A DNA stretch of 64,000 bases from Apodemus sylvaticus (Eukaryota > Chordata > Mammalia > Rodentia > Muridae), in contig NC_067478.1 of assembly GCF_947179515.1 (NCBI RefSeq), forward strand, positions 2,489,501 through 2,553,500. Reading direction: 5' to 3'. Positions 21,694 to 34,259 of this stretch are shown here, one piece after another (positions within the stretch are counted from its first letter, which is position 1; every line of letters begins with the position of its first letter). The notes beneath the pieces were generated by a model. That model was given only the letters and a program-made list of their open reading frames with translations. It was not told the origin of the DNA and ran no database searches. Made by a program: the position numbers and the translations under genes.

Positions 21694-22000
21694 GGTCCGC
21701 CCTGAGCCCGCGGCAAGCAGCCGGGAGTGGCTACGGGGTCTGCGGCTGGTGCAGCGCGGGAGAGTGGCGCGGGCCAGCGGCCCGGGCGCTAAGAGGCACA
21801 GCTCCAAGCCCAGGGAGGGCGGCGGGGGCTCGTCTGACGGGCGGCAGGGTTAGCCAATGACGCGGCGGAGGCGGTGCCTCGGTGCAGGTAGGGGGCGGAG
21901 CCTGGGCGCCCCGGGGGCGTGAGCGCAGAGTCTAGCTAGAGGTGCGCGTCGTCGGGAGCCGCTGGCTAGCGTGCGTCCTCTCGGCTCCGGTGCGGGGACA
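21694..22000 (-). promoter_or_regulatory. Vipr1: Vipr1 5' UTR and proximal promoter
   Basis: GC-rich, TATA-less sequence immediately upstream of the Vipr1 start. A CCAAT box (plus-strand ccaat, 21854-21858) overlaps a tgacg CRE half-site at 21858-21862, about 160 bp upstream of the ATG. A GC box (gggggcgg, 21891-21898), a likely Sp1 site, lies 30 bp beyond. The transcription start is not visible from sequence. A CRE half-site would fit a cAMP-coupled receptor gene, but that is inference. Confidence 0.6.
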
Positions 22001-22450
22001 CTGCCCCACAGCGTCCCCCGCGCCCGCACCTTCTCTCCCAACCCCGGCCGCGCCCTCGGCCCCCGTCAGTGAGCTCCTCCAGTCGTCGGCTGCAGGGGTT
22101 TCAGTGGCCGGCTCTCCGGTTTCCACGTCGGTTTGCAGCTCAGATTCTTGGAGGAGAAGGGTCGCAGCTTTCCAGGGCTGCAAGCTGAACTCCGATAGAG
22201 TCCGGCGGATCACGCTGCTGAAACCGTCTACGACAAGGGAGAAGCCGAGGGGAGCGCAGCCGGGGTCGGGGAGTCCCAACTCGTGGTTTCTCTTGGCCAC
22301 CCGGGGCAGGGTGCACTCAGAGCTGGACACGTCTCGGCCCGCGCAGTTCGTGAGGGACGCGAAGTCGATGTTCCAGCGCCCCCGCGCGGGGACCGATGCC
22401 TGTACCCTTTCGTAGGCCTAGACTGTCCAGACTACCCACAGACCCGTCTT

Positions 22451-25400
22451 CCCGGAGTCTGCAGGAGCTAGGAACAGAGTGTCAGTGTCCCGCGTTGCGT
22501 CTCCAAGGGCGGGCCTGTAGCGGCTGATCCAAGGCTGCTCTCCCTCCGACGCTTGTCTTTAGGGCTCGGATGCTAGCGTGGGGCGCGGTGTTACCGACTC
22601 CGAGCCCTGTGCGCTACTTCTTAGGGAACCCGTGCAGATGGCTTTCCGAGAGCTTGAGTGATCATGGTGAGAAGCGAATGTTGGGGGCTGATGGCGGGTG
22701 GGATAGAAGGTGGGAGGAGGGGTGGAGTTCGGTGCAGAGGTGGAGAGGGCCGCGTGTCCCTATGCGAAGTAGGGTGTGCGGTCCGCTTGAAGGAAGTCGG
22801 TCTCCAGGCGCTTTCTGGCCAGCAGGGGCGCGGGAATTTCCCGAGGACTCTCCAGCCTTCCCAACCTGCAACGTGGGAAACTAGGGCTGTGGGCGTGGCC
22901 TTGAGATTGGTTACAGAAAAGTCTGGAAGCGACCCCTGGCCTTCCTACATACCCTCTTTCCTAGTCTACCTCACGTCCCTTTTTCTCTCTCCCCCTGATC
23001 TTGGTCCTGAGCCACGCCTCTACTATGCATCAGAGCATAGAGGTAAGAGGTAAGAGGCACTCGCTGCAATTTCTGCTTCCGTATAGAGAATGGGCTAGTT
23101 GGCACAAGCCTTTCTCCAGATATGGGGTGTCGGAAGAGGGACCTGTTTAGTAGTTGCCATCCAGCGCTTTAGGGCTAGGATTTCGGGAGCCACTGTGAGC
23201 GCAGGAATGAGGGGTTTGCCTCCCTTGTGGCCGGGGGCACCCCCTCTCAGGCCTTGGGCCTCAAACGGGGCAGTAAGGTCCTATCAGCTCTTGAAGTGGT
23301 ATGCTCAAGTCCCAGATGTGAGCTTTGGCTCTCAGCCCTGCCCACCCCCACATGCCACCTAGGCAGCTGCGGAATACTGATATCCCATCAGCAAATGGGG
23401 CGTGGTGGCACATGCCTGTGATCCCACTCCTCTGGAGGCCGAAACAGGTAGATTCCTGTGGATTTCAGACCAGCTTGAGCAAAATGCTACAGTGCTTCAC
23501 CTTATGGCCCTGTTAGCATTTTCTTGTTTCTGTGGACAGAGATCTGTGGGGTGTGGGGGCAGGGGTTGAGCAGAGGAGGCTTTCGGGTACATGGAAGGGA
23601 GTGGGAAGCCAGACTCCATTTTGCTCTGTGACCTTCACCAGGTAGGTGAAGTAAATAGGTGGGAGGTAGAGGCCACCGTGGCGGTGATGGCTGTCCTGCC
23701 CACTCTGATTCTTCTTGGGCTGGAGGTTGGAAGCCTGGTGCTAGGCTGTAGATGAGACCCCCTGGTGTCTTCCTGGCCCCACCCCCAGGAAAGGAAGATG
23801 GCGCAGGGAGAATAGCTAGCTTCTCTTCCAAGTCTCTGCTGTGAAAGCTGCTCTCAGTTCGTTCTGATTGTTCCCTGGGGATCCACCCTTCCTTACCATC
23901 AGAGGACACAAGACACACTCAAAAACAAAGGGAGCAGGAAACGGAAAAAACAAAAACAAACAAAACCAAAACCCCTTAAAAATGCAACCCAGGTTACCCT
24001 ATGTCAACTGCTGCCTCTTAAAGTCTGTGTTCTGAGACACTGGCAGGTCAGCCATGTGCCACCTCTTGGGCAGCCTTGTAGAATCTGAGGAGGAGGCCAC
24101 TGTCATTTACCTAGGTAGTAGGAAAGGCTTCAGGAGGGAAGAGATGTCCGAGGCAGGGATGGGGGTAGATGGGCTTCACAAGGTTCAGGAAGCAGGAATA
24201 ACTGAGGCTGAGGGAGCAGACACCCGAAGCTAGGGAAGCAGGTACCAGTGGTGGTGGTTGTGGTTACCTTTCCACCACGTCCTGAGAAGGGATTCCCATA
24301 TCGCCTGCCTTTGCCTCACAAATCAATGTTGGAACAGTCACAGGAGAGCATGAGCCATCATCTGTCCCCACTTCTGAAGCTGATCTCCATTGAGTCCTGT
24401 GCCAGCCTGATCTCTACAGGATCCCCACAACCTGCTCCCAGATTTTGGCTCAGACACTAGTTGCCAGGGATCACAGGGGTGCCTCGGCTGAAGCGGGGGA
24501 GGGGGAGGCAGTCACTTGCCATTCCCCGTGACAGTGAGCGAGCTCGGCAGAAAGAATCTGCAGTTACTCATCCAATGCTGCCTGGCTTCCAGCCCGCTGC
24601 ATCCCTGTGGCGTGTGCCACCCTCTCCTCCTCCAGGCCCGCAGCCACCTCTCGGGATGTCTCAGTCAGTGCGTTGTGCTGTAGCTGATGACTCAACTCTG
24701 AGGAGGAGGTGGTTCTGGTGAACAGTAAGGGCAGCTGTGAAACAGTGTGCCCTTGACCTGAATAATAGGGCAGAGTCAAGGCCAGGCGATGGGCGTGGCA
24801 TGGGGAGCAGATCCAGTCAACACTGTAGTCTGGGTGAAAGCTGCTCTGTGTTCCCTGAGGTGAAGGGACCAATAGCTTTAGGTCCCTATCAGTGCAGGGC
24901 ACTGACGGCTGCTCCTACCTCCTCTCTGTGTCCCTTTACCTTTCTGAGTGCCAGAGCATTCCAACTCCATCCGTAGGCTGGAGGGCGGCAGGGAGGCCTG
25001 CGCAGATGCTCAAAGAATACTCTTTTGGTTTTTCTCTCACCTCTCTCTTAGCTATCACCACATCTGGCCCTGCGGTGAGGCTGGGCTTGTCACTGGTGGA
25101 AACATGGACCCTGCCTTCTGAGAACCCCTAGCATTGCTTATGCAGGGACAGAGGGATCTTGTAGCCCCACTCAGGAGCTAAGCTCATGGAACTCAGGGTA
25201 GGGAACCCCTTGACATGACTGGTGAACGTAGCAGTGAAGCTCAGGGCCCAGTCATAAGGTAACCTCCTCCCTGATTCCTGAAGGCCGGGGCCTAGAGCTC
25301 TAGGGAGAGCTGGTGCCACCGACATAAGTGTCATTTCAGGTGGCGGACGGAGCAGACCCTGAGCTGTGTCTTGGAGAATGGGATTTTATCGCCTTGTAAA

Positions 25401-25495
25401 TGGTCAAGGAAAAGAAGGCAGGCAATGGATGAGATCTTCAGGCTGTGCTACAGAGGTGAAAACAAGATCTTTTCTCCACCCACCCCCACCATCCC
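22451..25495. other. Upstream flank of Vipr1
   Basis: No gene recognised. 23396-23500 (ggcgtggtggcacatgcctg) is a plus-strand B1 fragment. 23936-23990 is an A/C-rich patch. The remainder is unique-looking sequence that may include distal promoter elements. Confidence 0.55.
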
Positions 25496-25499
25496 CTGA

Positions 25500-25702
25500 C
25501 CTCTTTCTTTGACAGTCTCATGTAGCCCAGGCTGGCCTTGAACTTGCTATATAGCTGAGGATGACCTTGAACTCCTGATCCTTCTCCTTCATTCCCTGAG
25601 TGCACACATCACAGCATGCCTGGATTGTATAGTACTAGGGGCTGAACACGGAGCTTTGGTGCAGTCTGTAACCACTCTACGACTAAGATGCATTCCCAGC
25701 TG
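25500..25702 (-). repeat. B4-type SINE
   Basis: Reverse B1 half (gcccaggctggccttgaact, cttgaactcctgatcc, catcacagcatgcctgg) followed by a reversed ID-like half (gtactaggggctgaacac, taagatgcattcccagct). Confidence 0.75.
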
Positions 25703-27792
25703 TACTAACGCTCCCTGGAGGCAGGCCCAAGTGCTATCACCTCTGTGCCCATGGAGAGACAACTGAGGCATGGCAAAGGGAGGGAGTCGGGCAGGTTCAG
25801 CCTTCCACGAGGGACTGTCATTAGAGCTCTCAATCTGAACAGAGAGATGACTTGAGAACTCCCTTTCTCCAAATTCAGGGGCCTGTGGTCCATCCTCAGG
25901 CCCCTTGGCATGGGGTACATGGTGTAGGAGTCTAGAGATTCTGAGGGCGGGGGTGCCCCTCACATTTACTGTCCAGTGGCAACCTTGTATGTGTGCACAG
26001 AAGCACATGTGTCTGTCCTCTGCTTAAGCAATACTAGGGTTTGGGAGGGACAGGCTGGTGTGTGCACTTATCAATAGAAGAAGACAGAGCTAGGAGTAAG
26101 GGTCTGGGGTCAGGGGTGGGTGCCCAGAACACCAGACAGTACCAGGTTGTCTCTCAGAGCTCATTTCTGCAGTGATGGACCCCTGGTGGGGTTCCCACCC
26201 CAGGAGAGTTCAGGGTTACCCTCCCTCTGCCCTCTTCCAGCCCTGGGTTCTTGTGAGCTATTGCCCAGGTGACTCTGGGCAGAGATTCTGGAAGAAGGGT
26301 ATAGAGTGCATAGGGCGAAGCATACATGGAGTTTCAGCAACATAATTCATCTCACTAGAGATTAATGAGCATTAAAATATTATAGCTGTCCACTGGGGAA
26401 ATGAAAATTTCCATATAATTCCTAAACAACCAGGAGGAGGGGGGAGAGGAGAAAGAGGATGAGGAAGGGGGGGGGGAAGAAAGGACAGAGGGGAGGGGAG
26501 AGGAAGAAGAGGGGAAGGAGGAGAAGAAAGCAGATAAGGATAAAAGTCTGAATGACTCTTATAGCCCAATAAAAGACTGTATGTATGGGAGGGTTAAACT
26601 GAGGCTAAATCATCTATAGAAGCATAAAAAACAAAACCCTAGAAATTAGGGATAGTTTCACGTTTCAATCAATACAGACAATTGAATGAATGAGAATTCA
26701 AGATGGAAAAGCAAATTTGAGAAGCACAGAGAGCACTCTGTGGAGCAGCCAATAAAACATACACACATAGAAAGTGGTGGTTCGTTAAAATGGCTTACAC
26801 ATGGGGCTGGGTGATCTCACAGTGATGGTCTGCAGCAGTTAAGGACTGTAGCTCCTCAGTATGGAGGCTGAATCTCCCAGCAGTCCCAAGCCAGGGCAGA
26901 AAGTCTGCAAGCTCTTGACTGCACTCTGCGGTCCGAGTCTGGAGGAACCAGACTTGGGCTTTGCACTGCTGAAGCCCCAAGTCTCCCTCCTCCCTTCTTC
27001 ATGAGCACTCCACAGTCTGAGAGCAGGTTTGACTTCCTTCTCTAAAGTTCAAGTTCGTTTTGGCTTCATCTTTTCAATACATAACAACAACAAACAACTT
27101 CAGCCTTCCTTGGCCCCTGGGTGGTTTGCACAGGGTAAGTCAAACACACCTGACCCTTCCACAACTGGTGCCAAGACGTTGCTTAGCCAGGAGTAAGATC
27201 CTAGCAAGAGCAGCGGCTGACACTGTAGGGCCTGAGGACCATGGTGAGGTGGAGGGCTGGTGCCCTGTGTATGAGGCTGCTGACTTTGTGAGGCACGGGA
27301 AGGAAGGAGGCAAGTCCAGTGCTTCTCAAGGGAGGCAGTCTGAGGGATCACAGAGAAGCCCTCCTCTGCTCTTGTGTCCCCAGGCTTGGAGCTCCAAGTT
27401 CCTGGCCTGACAGGAAACATCTTTAGCCACTTCTGCCTTTCCCTAGCTGCAGTCTTCCTCTGTGGTAGCCTATTGTCTAGTCAAGACAGGAACCATCACC
27501 TGTGGTGCACAGCAGGGCCCTACGAGCCACCCCTCCCCACCTCCTTATTCCCCTTAGGCTGTTCTGAAGGAGTACTACCCCTAGCAAGGAGAAAGCAGAT
27601 CTGGCGGGCCTGGAGTAGGGGCATCAGAGACCTTACATTAGAGCTGCCTGGTGACCTAGCTGCTGGGTGGGGCTCCCTGTCCAGGTCTGTGAGGCAGACC
27701 TGGAAGATGGAGGCTTTCAAGCAGAGGAAAAGAAATGAGGACATGGTGATGGGGAGGAGGACTGTGAGCAGAGGATGGGAGCTTGGGAGGGA

Positions 27793-27794
<2 letters not shown>
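25703..27794. other. Intergenic stretch
   Basis: Contains a G/A-rich tract at 26430-26540. The segment 26785-27075 looks like a decayed LTR-type repeat, but I cannot name it. No exon recognised. Confidence 0.45.

Positions 27795-27833
<39 letters not shown>
27795..27833 (+). repeat. (AGC)13 trinucleotide repeat
   Basis: Thirteen uninterrupted agc/cag units, poly-Gln or poly-Leu in translation. No flanking splice sites or conserved frame support coding use. Confidence 0.97.
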
Positions 27834-28076
27834 TGGATGCTAGAGCGAGGAGCATGGGGGTCCTCTCTGACCCTCCTTCCCACTCTGTGTTCTGCCCAGG
27901 TCACCTTTGTCTTCATTACCTGCATGTCTGTTTTCTGAGAACCTTAGCTTCTTCCTATGCCCACCCTACATTCACAGTATTGGTTTGAATATTCATATTG
28001 ACTTGTGTGTGTACATTTGTGCGTATATATAGCATTTATTGCCGCTGCCTGGCATGACAGCAGGCACAGGGCAAAG

Positions 28077-28102
<26 letters not shown>
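28077..28102 (+). repeat. (TG)13 microsatellite
   Basis: Pure tg dinucleotides. Confidence 0.95.
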
Positions 28103-28108
<6 letters not shown>

Positions 28109-28554
28109 AAGCAAGGCTACAGTGAAGTCACACAAGTGACTGAGAAAGACTTCACCATTTTGACAGGTTTGATTTTGAAGGAATGCTTGGCCACTTTATC
28201 TCGGAACCCCTTATGATTTCAACCTGCCATGGTCCATTTTGTGACCTGGGTGAGGTTGTGACCCACAGTTTAAGGAGCTTTTCTCTGAAGGATGAGAGCT
28301 GCAGAGAGGTTACCACCAAGCTGTACCAGGCTGCTCCTCTGTTTCCGGCACTGGCAAGATGCTGGTCATAGCTCTAGATCGGTAGTCATTATTTAACCCT
28401 TAATCTTCCTTTCCTGCCTTACAGTGGTTTTAAAAATGGGTTGTTTGAATAAGCTTCATCCGTTAGAGTCCTGACAGAAGTTGGTGACTGCCTTCCTCTG
28501 CTGTCATTTAACATCTCTCTGTCTCTCTCTCCCTCCCTCCTTCCTTGCTTCTTT

Positions 28555-28616
<62 letters not shown>
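28555..28616 (+). repeat. (CT)n microsatellite adjoining a B1
   Basis: About 29 pure ct units directly before the A/T-rich 3' end of a reverse-oriented B1. It could have grown from that SINE's tail. Confidence 0.95.
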
Positions 28617-28619
<3 letters not shown>

Positions 28620-28621
28620 TT

Positions 28622-28773
28622 TGATTTGTTTATTTCAGATAGGGTTTTATCTGTGTAGCCCTGGCTGTTCCAGAACTCACTCTGTATAGACCAGGCTGGC
28701 CTCCAACTCTGAGATCCGCCTGCCTCTGCCTGCCAAGTGCTGGGATTAAAGGTGTGCACCACCACACCCAGCT
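28622..28773 (-). repeat. Full-length B1 SINE
   Basis: The best preserved SINE in the window. Reverse B1: gtgtagccctggctgttcca, actcactctgtatagaccag, gctgggattaaaggtgtgc, accaccacacccagct. The internal 29-bp duplication of modern B1 is present, which marks it as a typical muroid copy. Confidence 0.93.
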
Positions 28774-30765
28774 CTCACATCTTCCTTTCAGACTAATTAC
28801 CTTAAGACACCAGCAATGCCATCACCCTTGACCCTGAGAGCTCACAGACCCTGAGCACCTTGATCAAGGCTCTTGTCTCCTGTTTCCTGACTCCCGCCTC
28901 CTGCTGTTCTGAGAATCCCCTAGAGTCTCCCCTAGCTTGAGTGCCCAGTACCCAGGGATTCCCACGCACACCCCCCCCACACACACACCAAGCTGGAAAC
29001 CTCCCTGTTTAATATTGCAAATTGCTTCCTCTCCCCACCCCTAATTCCTAGTCTTCCTCCTACTTACACGCTGGCCCTGGCTCTTATCAGCTACTAAGAT
29101 GCTATTTAATCATTTGTGATTCAGAACAGTTTTCATTTCGCTCCATTGCTGGAACACAGGCTCCAAGAGTGCAGGGAGACACAAACACCTCCCGAGTTCC
29201 TGGACTGCTGTGTTATCCTCAGCCAATCCCATTTATGAGATAAACGGTGAATCTTCGTAGGACCCAGTGCTGACTGTGTCCGCAGGTTTCTGAGGTTGCC
29301 CCAGCTCAGGGAGCGTCTCCTGGTTAGCCCTCTCTTTTGGCCTTCAGTGTCTTTCCTACCTGGGTCCTGAGCCCCAGGACCTCCTGTACCTGGGGGGACC
29401 AAGACCTCCAGTGAGGAAGGAGCTCATACTCTCACTCCAACTCAGCTCTGCCTTGACAGGTCCTCCTGGGAGCACCCTCACCCTGCCCCCAACTGCCCTG
29501 TTAGGTTCTGAGTGGGGATCTGGGTCAGCTCTGCCTCTGGGAGGACGGAGGGGCTTTCCTGGGGGTGGCAGGCCCACAGTAGCTGTCAGTTAAGGGCTAA
29601 GAAGCATGAAAAGGGGTTGGGCTTGGACTTCTTCTCAGTGCTGTTCTCTTTGTGACTGGCCCATGGCCAGGCCTCTCTCATGACTGCAGGCTAATCCCCA
29701 GGTCCAATCTCAGGCCTCCACCCATGACTGAATTCACTTCTGACCCCAGCCTGACCTTTGACCTGATTACAGGCTCCAATTTAGATGGACCCCTGTTCCT
29801 GATAGTGAGCCTTTCAGTCCATGTTGACCCATGATCTCAGAACCACACCTGGATATGATTCCTCTACCACCCTGACTTCTGACCCTGGTACCCTGACTGC
29901 AGCCCGGCCCACAAGCCTGATGTGGGATCTAAGAAAGCTCGGCTGGCTCCAGCAGGCAGCAGTAGCTGAGTCTGAGCCCACCTCACCGAGAGGGAACTAA
30001 TGGCAATAGTTAGAGCATCCTGGGGCACCTAGGGGCAATTCAAACTGCCTTTCTCTAGCTGTCCATCCTACCTCTGTGACTCCCAACTAAGCAGGCACTG
30101 CCTACTTGGTAATGGCCCTGTCGGCCAGGTGCCAGGGGAGGGAGAAACTAGCTGGACCAGCCCACACCTCTGTTTGCACAGGTCTTGGTAAAAATAGTCT
30201 CATCTACGCACACCTGTGTCATTTCCTCCATGATCTGGATGGTGCCCCAGGCCCAAGACACTTGCCAGCTGTTCCTGCCCTGAGGCTTCTTTTTCTCTAG
30301 AACAGCTCAGGACACAGAGGGACCTCTCTCAGACCTCCTCAGAGCCACCCTACCAAGACCTGCACCACGGGTGTCCAGTTCCTGCTGTCTCAGTGCTCTC
30401 TGTGGTCCTTCATGCTGACCCTAGAGAGTCACCACAATGGATTCGGGTGACATCCAAGGTGTAGGAGGCAGAACACTGAGACAGGAGCCCCCTGGGCCCT
30501 CAGTGTCCTGGCAGGCGTCTCCCTGCTGGTTTAGGAATAAAGAGACAAAACCCTAGCTTTATGTGAGGTATTTGTTGGTCTCTACCACACAAGGTTGAAA
30601 CTGTGGTCCAACAAATGTAGCAACTAAAAATGCCCTGTGTGGCCCCGAGGGACCCGAATCCCCCAGGCAAACAGACAGAGGCCACTCTGGGTGCGAGGAG
30701 ACACAGCAGCACGCATATGAACACTAACGCCCCACCCTAGCTATACTTCAGTGTTCTCATTTTCT
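28774..30765. other. Intergenic unique stretch
   Basis: No gene, SINE or tandem repeat recognised apart from short cc/ca runs at 28972-28988. Short open frames are not conserved-looking. Confidence 0.55.
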
Positions 30766-30769
30766 TCCC

Positions 30770-31045
30770 CTGTGTGTGTGTGTGTGCACATGGAGGCCAG
30801 AACTGAATCTCAGTTTGGTTCTTCAGACCTGTGCACCTCTGTTCTTTTGCTCACAGGCTCTAGCACTCGTAGATTAGGCAGGCTGACTGGGCAGTAAGCC
30901 CGAGGAGCTGCCCGTCTTTCTCCATCTCTAGGGTTCCCAGTGCTTAACCCGCACTTAGCTGTTTTCTCTGGGTTCTGGGGAATCAAACTCAGGTCTTTAT
31001 TCTTGTACAACAAGCGCTTTCCTGATGGAGCCATCTCCCTAATTG
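30770..31045 (-). repeat. B4/RSINE-type SINE
   Basis: Reversed copy: a tgtgtgtg start, catggaggccagaactgaat, ggttcttcagacctgtg, ggttctggggaatcaaactc, acaacaagcgctttcctg, gagccatctcccta. This is the same family as 12540 and 44405. Confidence 0.65.
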
Positions 31046-31739
31046 AACAACACCCTTTTTATAAGGTTATATTGTATTGAAGCCCACCCTATAATCTCAC
31101 TTGAACTTGGTTACCTCACTAAAGGCTGTTCCCAAACGCCACCACGTTCTGAGGTCCTGGGGGGGGGCATCAAGCAAGAGTCCAACATATGAATTTTTGG
31201 AGAATACATTTCAACACACAAAAGTTATCTGATTTAGCAAATGACCCTAAGATGGAATAGTTTTAAATAACCCATTGTGGGCTTCTGTGGACCAAGGTGA
31301 CTGCTAGCAGTCTCAGCTGGAGGCTCCCTGCCTCACTCGGTAGGTGAATGTTGGTGGATGTTGGTGGTCTTCTGGGGGTGGGGGAAGGCGGCGTGGAAGA
31401 TAGATACATTTCCCAGGTGACTCACTCATGTGCCTGTTGACAGAAGGCCTCTGTTCCCACACCACAGTGGGGGAGGAGGCACCAAAGGGTGTAAATGCTC
31501 AGAGAAGACACTTGTCCTCATGGCCACAGTCGGCTACCACTTCTATTTTCCAGTCAGGAGAAGAAGGGGGGCACGCCTTTTCCTAGGAATGAGATGGCCT
31601 GGAAGTTCACAGTGACCTCTTTCGCGTCTGGCTGGCTGGAGTGTTCACACAGCCCCGAGTGGCTGGAATCGCAGCTGAGAACCGCAGCCTTTCTTTGTAG
31701 GGGACTGGAAAATCTCTTGCCTGAGGAAGTCGCAGGCCC

Positions 31740-32250
31740 TGCTGGCACAGCTACTGCTGTTGTTTCGCTAAATAGACATAATGTGCCAGTCAGATTGCCT
31801 TCCAAACACCTATGTGCTCACGCCCATGGGTTGGTGCGCCGGCAGCTTTGGCCAGAGAAGCTTGTTTTTCCGTGGGGCAGCAGTTCCTGGAGGGACACGG
31901 AACTCAGATGGCTGAGAACAAGTGTAGTCAGTGGTGCTGTGCCATAAATAGGACAGAAATGTTTATCACCCCTCCGAGGCTCGGGGGACACTGTAGAAGG
32001 GAGGGAAATGTCAGAGCTGGAGGGAGGGGTGGCGCGTTGTGGAACACTGTCTTCTGGGCATGGCCTAGTTGTTGCACTCTTGAAGTCAAAAGGTGGTGAC
32101 TATCTAAACAAGATGGTGCCTGTCAACATTCCCTCTCGGATCCGGATCGAGAAGGGGCTGCCCCTCCCTGAAGCGTTATAGGCAACTAGTGTTTGCTGGG
32201 AAGGATGTTTTCTTCAGGAATGTAGCCACTAGTAAGTTGCCCGCATTCCG
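31740..32250. mobile_element. Probable rodent LTR-like or RMER-type repeat
   Basis: Blocks such as aatagacataatgtgccag, ccagagaagcttgtttttcc, cagttcctggagggacac, gtggaacactgtcttctggg and tgtagccactagtaagttgc match an interspersed rodent repeat I have seen in this order, but I cannot name it securely. No coding capacity. Confidence 0.35.
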
Positions 32251-33137
32251 GTTCTGGTTTCTCTGATGGCAGAAGTTGGGACAGAGGACTGGAGTTAACC
32301 TTCACAGTGGCTTTGGGCTTCAGAGGACTGGAGGAGGGAAATGTGGAGGGTGCTGTGGAGTCTCCCTGGGAGAGGCTCAGCAAGGGCTGCAGAAATCCCC
32401 CAGAAAGAGCTGGGACCTGAGACATTAATCCATGGCTCGTGTGTAGGGACGTCTTCCTTGCCCTTCGCAGTCACACCCCGCCTCTACAAGCTGACTGAGT
32501 GAGATGGATGAAGGAGAACCCCATGTGTTCTTGCAGCAGGCCCCCCAAAAGAACGTTCAGGTGTCTCACATCCCAAGGCTGTCACAGCAGGGCCACAAAG
32601 CGCCTGCTGGGCCCCCTGGTATCTTGATATAGAGTTGAGCAGTAGGATGTGCCACCCTTTGCCCTTCTAGAACAGGTACGGTGAATTTACTTTAGTGGAG
32701 GCCCTTTCACCAGCCTGAAGGACAGCGATGTGCTTGCTCTCCAGACTCGTCCTGGGGGAGACTGAGGGTCGCTGTGTGGTCCCAGCCACAACCAGACCTA
32801 ATCCAGAGAGAGGAGGCAGCTCGTGCCTGCAAAGCTCTTGACCCGTGCCAGGAGCCCTTCTCCTGTTCAACCGAATGCTGGGCAGAGAAGACATATACAG
32901 AAACTGGAGCTCTGCATACAGGCTCCTTAAAGGGGAGTGAATGCAGGATGCAATAGAGTTCTTTCCTAGGCCACCCACACACACTTACCCCCGAGTCTTC
33001 CACTGCCTCTGAGTGAGGGTCTTAGCTACAGGGAGCTTGCCTCCTTCCCTTTTCTTGGTGGATATTACTCCATGGCAGAAGCTTTGACCTGCTCACAGGC
33101 GTGGGTCTTCTGAAGGCTATGGATTCTTGTTAGAATT

Positions 33138-33225
33138 TATGTATTATCACTGCTGTCAGGAATCAGACTTTGGGGCTTACGCATGTTAGGCAAGTGCTCC
33201 ATTCCTAGATGCATCCCCAGCCCAG
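33138..33225 (-). repeat. ID-like SINE fragment
   Basis: Reverse ID head: aggaatcagactttggggct, gttaggcaagtgctccattc, tagatgcatccccagc. Diverged. Confidence 0.65.
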
Positions 33226-33298
33226 CATGTCTTTAAAGACACAACAAACCTAAAGGATCACAATTGACTGAAAGGTAGCCAATAAAAACATTTTTAAA

Positions 33299-33472
33299 AG
33301 GGCTGGAGAGTTAGCTCAGAAGTTAAGATCACTGGCCATTCTGGTGGAGGACCTAGTTTAATTCCCAGCACCCACATGTCGGCTCACAACATGGGTGCTG
33401 TATTCTATGCAGTGCACAGACATACATGAAGACAAAACACTCATACATAAATCATAAAATAAAGGTTTTAAA
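33299..33472 (+). repeat. B3 SINE
   Basis: agggctggagagttagctca gives the tRNA-derived A box, then ttcccagcacccacatg, a B3 body with acagacatacatgaagac, and an aataaaggttttaaaa tail. Confidence 0.85.
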
Positions 33473-33565
33473 AACTTAAAAATAATGAAAAGTAAAATTT
33501 GATCTTATAGGTGCTTGGGGAGTTTCCCACTCCACACTCCAAAGAGACTTCTTAAGAAACTGTGG

Positions 33566-33737
33566 GGGGCTGGACAGAAGGCTCAGAGGTTAAGAGCACT
33601 GGCTGTTCTTCCAGAAGTCCTTAATTCAATCCCCAGCAACCACATGGTGGCTTACAACCTTCTGTAATGGGATCTGGTGCCCTCTTCTGGTGTACATGTA
33701 TACATGAGTCAGAACACTATACATAACAAAGAAATTA
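33566..33737 (+). repeat. B2 SINE
   Basis: gggggctggacagaaggctc head, aaccacatggtggcttacaa and gccctcttctggtgtaca body. It ends directly in the purine tract that follows. Confidence 0.9.
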
Positions 33738-33738
33738 A

Positions 33739-33996
33739 TTAGAAGAGGAAGGAGGGGGAGAAGGAGGAGGAGGAGGAGAAGGAGGAGGAGAAGAAGCAGC
33801 AGCAGAAGAAGAAACAAGAGAAGAAGAAACAGAAGAAGAAGGAAGAAGAGGAGGAGGGGGAGGAGGAAGAAGGGGAGGGGGGAGGAAGAGAAGAAGAAGG
33901 AGGAGGAGTAGGAGGAGGAGGAGGAGGAGGAGGAGGAGAAGAAGAAGAAGAAGAAGAAGAAGAAGAAGAAGAAGAAGAAGAAGAAGAAGAAGCCGC
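33739..33996 (+). repeat. 260-bp polypurine tract (GGA/GAA)n
   Basis: Uninterrupted purines except for a few c and t, changing from gga-rich to a near-pure (GAA)n run of about 18 units (33938-33991), then agccgccgccgcc. It starts at the 3' end of the B2 and probably grew from its tail. H-DNA/triplex-forming potential. Confidence 0.95.
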
Positions 33997-34259
33997 CGCC
34001 GCCTTGGGGACTAACCCAGGGTGGAGATAATGAGTCTGGAATAAACCTAAGAGCAGAGAGGGCTTTTCATACTTTGCAGTGACTTCAGCCAAGGCTGCAA
34101 CACAGGGTGGAACCCAGCCTTACCCTGGGCCAGGGTTATTGGTGCTTGCAGGTTTCACATCCTGTACAGCCTCAGAGAAGCTACGGAGACTGGGTGGGGA
34201 CTGCCTCAGACTCTGGGTAAGGCCCACAGCATGTAGAGTTCCACAACTCCTAGAAAAAG

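Larger units (their letters stand above)
21400..22450. promoter_or_regulatory. CpG island at Vipr1 exon 1
   Basis: About 1 kb that is clearly richer in G+C and CG dinucleotides than the rest of the window, with many gcgcg, ccgcg and gcggcg runs. It covers exon 1 and extends several hundred bases upstream. It is free of recognisable SINEs. The open frames on both strands here (for example 21942-22415 plus) are by-products of GC richness. The island's width leaves room for a divergent non-coding transcript, which cannot be established from sequence. Confidence 0.8.

Noticed and set aside
21942..22415. 157-residue plus-strand frame in the CpG island
   Set aside because: GC-rich sequence keeps several frames open. 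There is no known domain and no splice support. A divergent non-coding transcript is possible but not a protein.
27374..27988. 204-residue frame with a poly-Gln tract
   Set aside because: The (AGC)13 repeat looks like a polyQ gene, but the flanks show no splice structure or recognisable domain.
33299..33640. tRNA-like A and B box sequences as tRNA genes
   Set aside because: They are the tRNA-derived heads of B2/B3 SINEs, with SINE bodies and A-rich tails. No cloverleaf gene is present.
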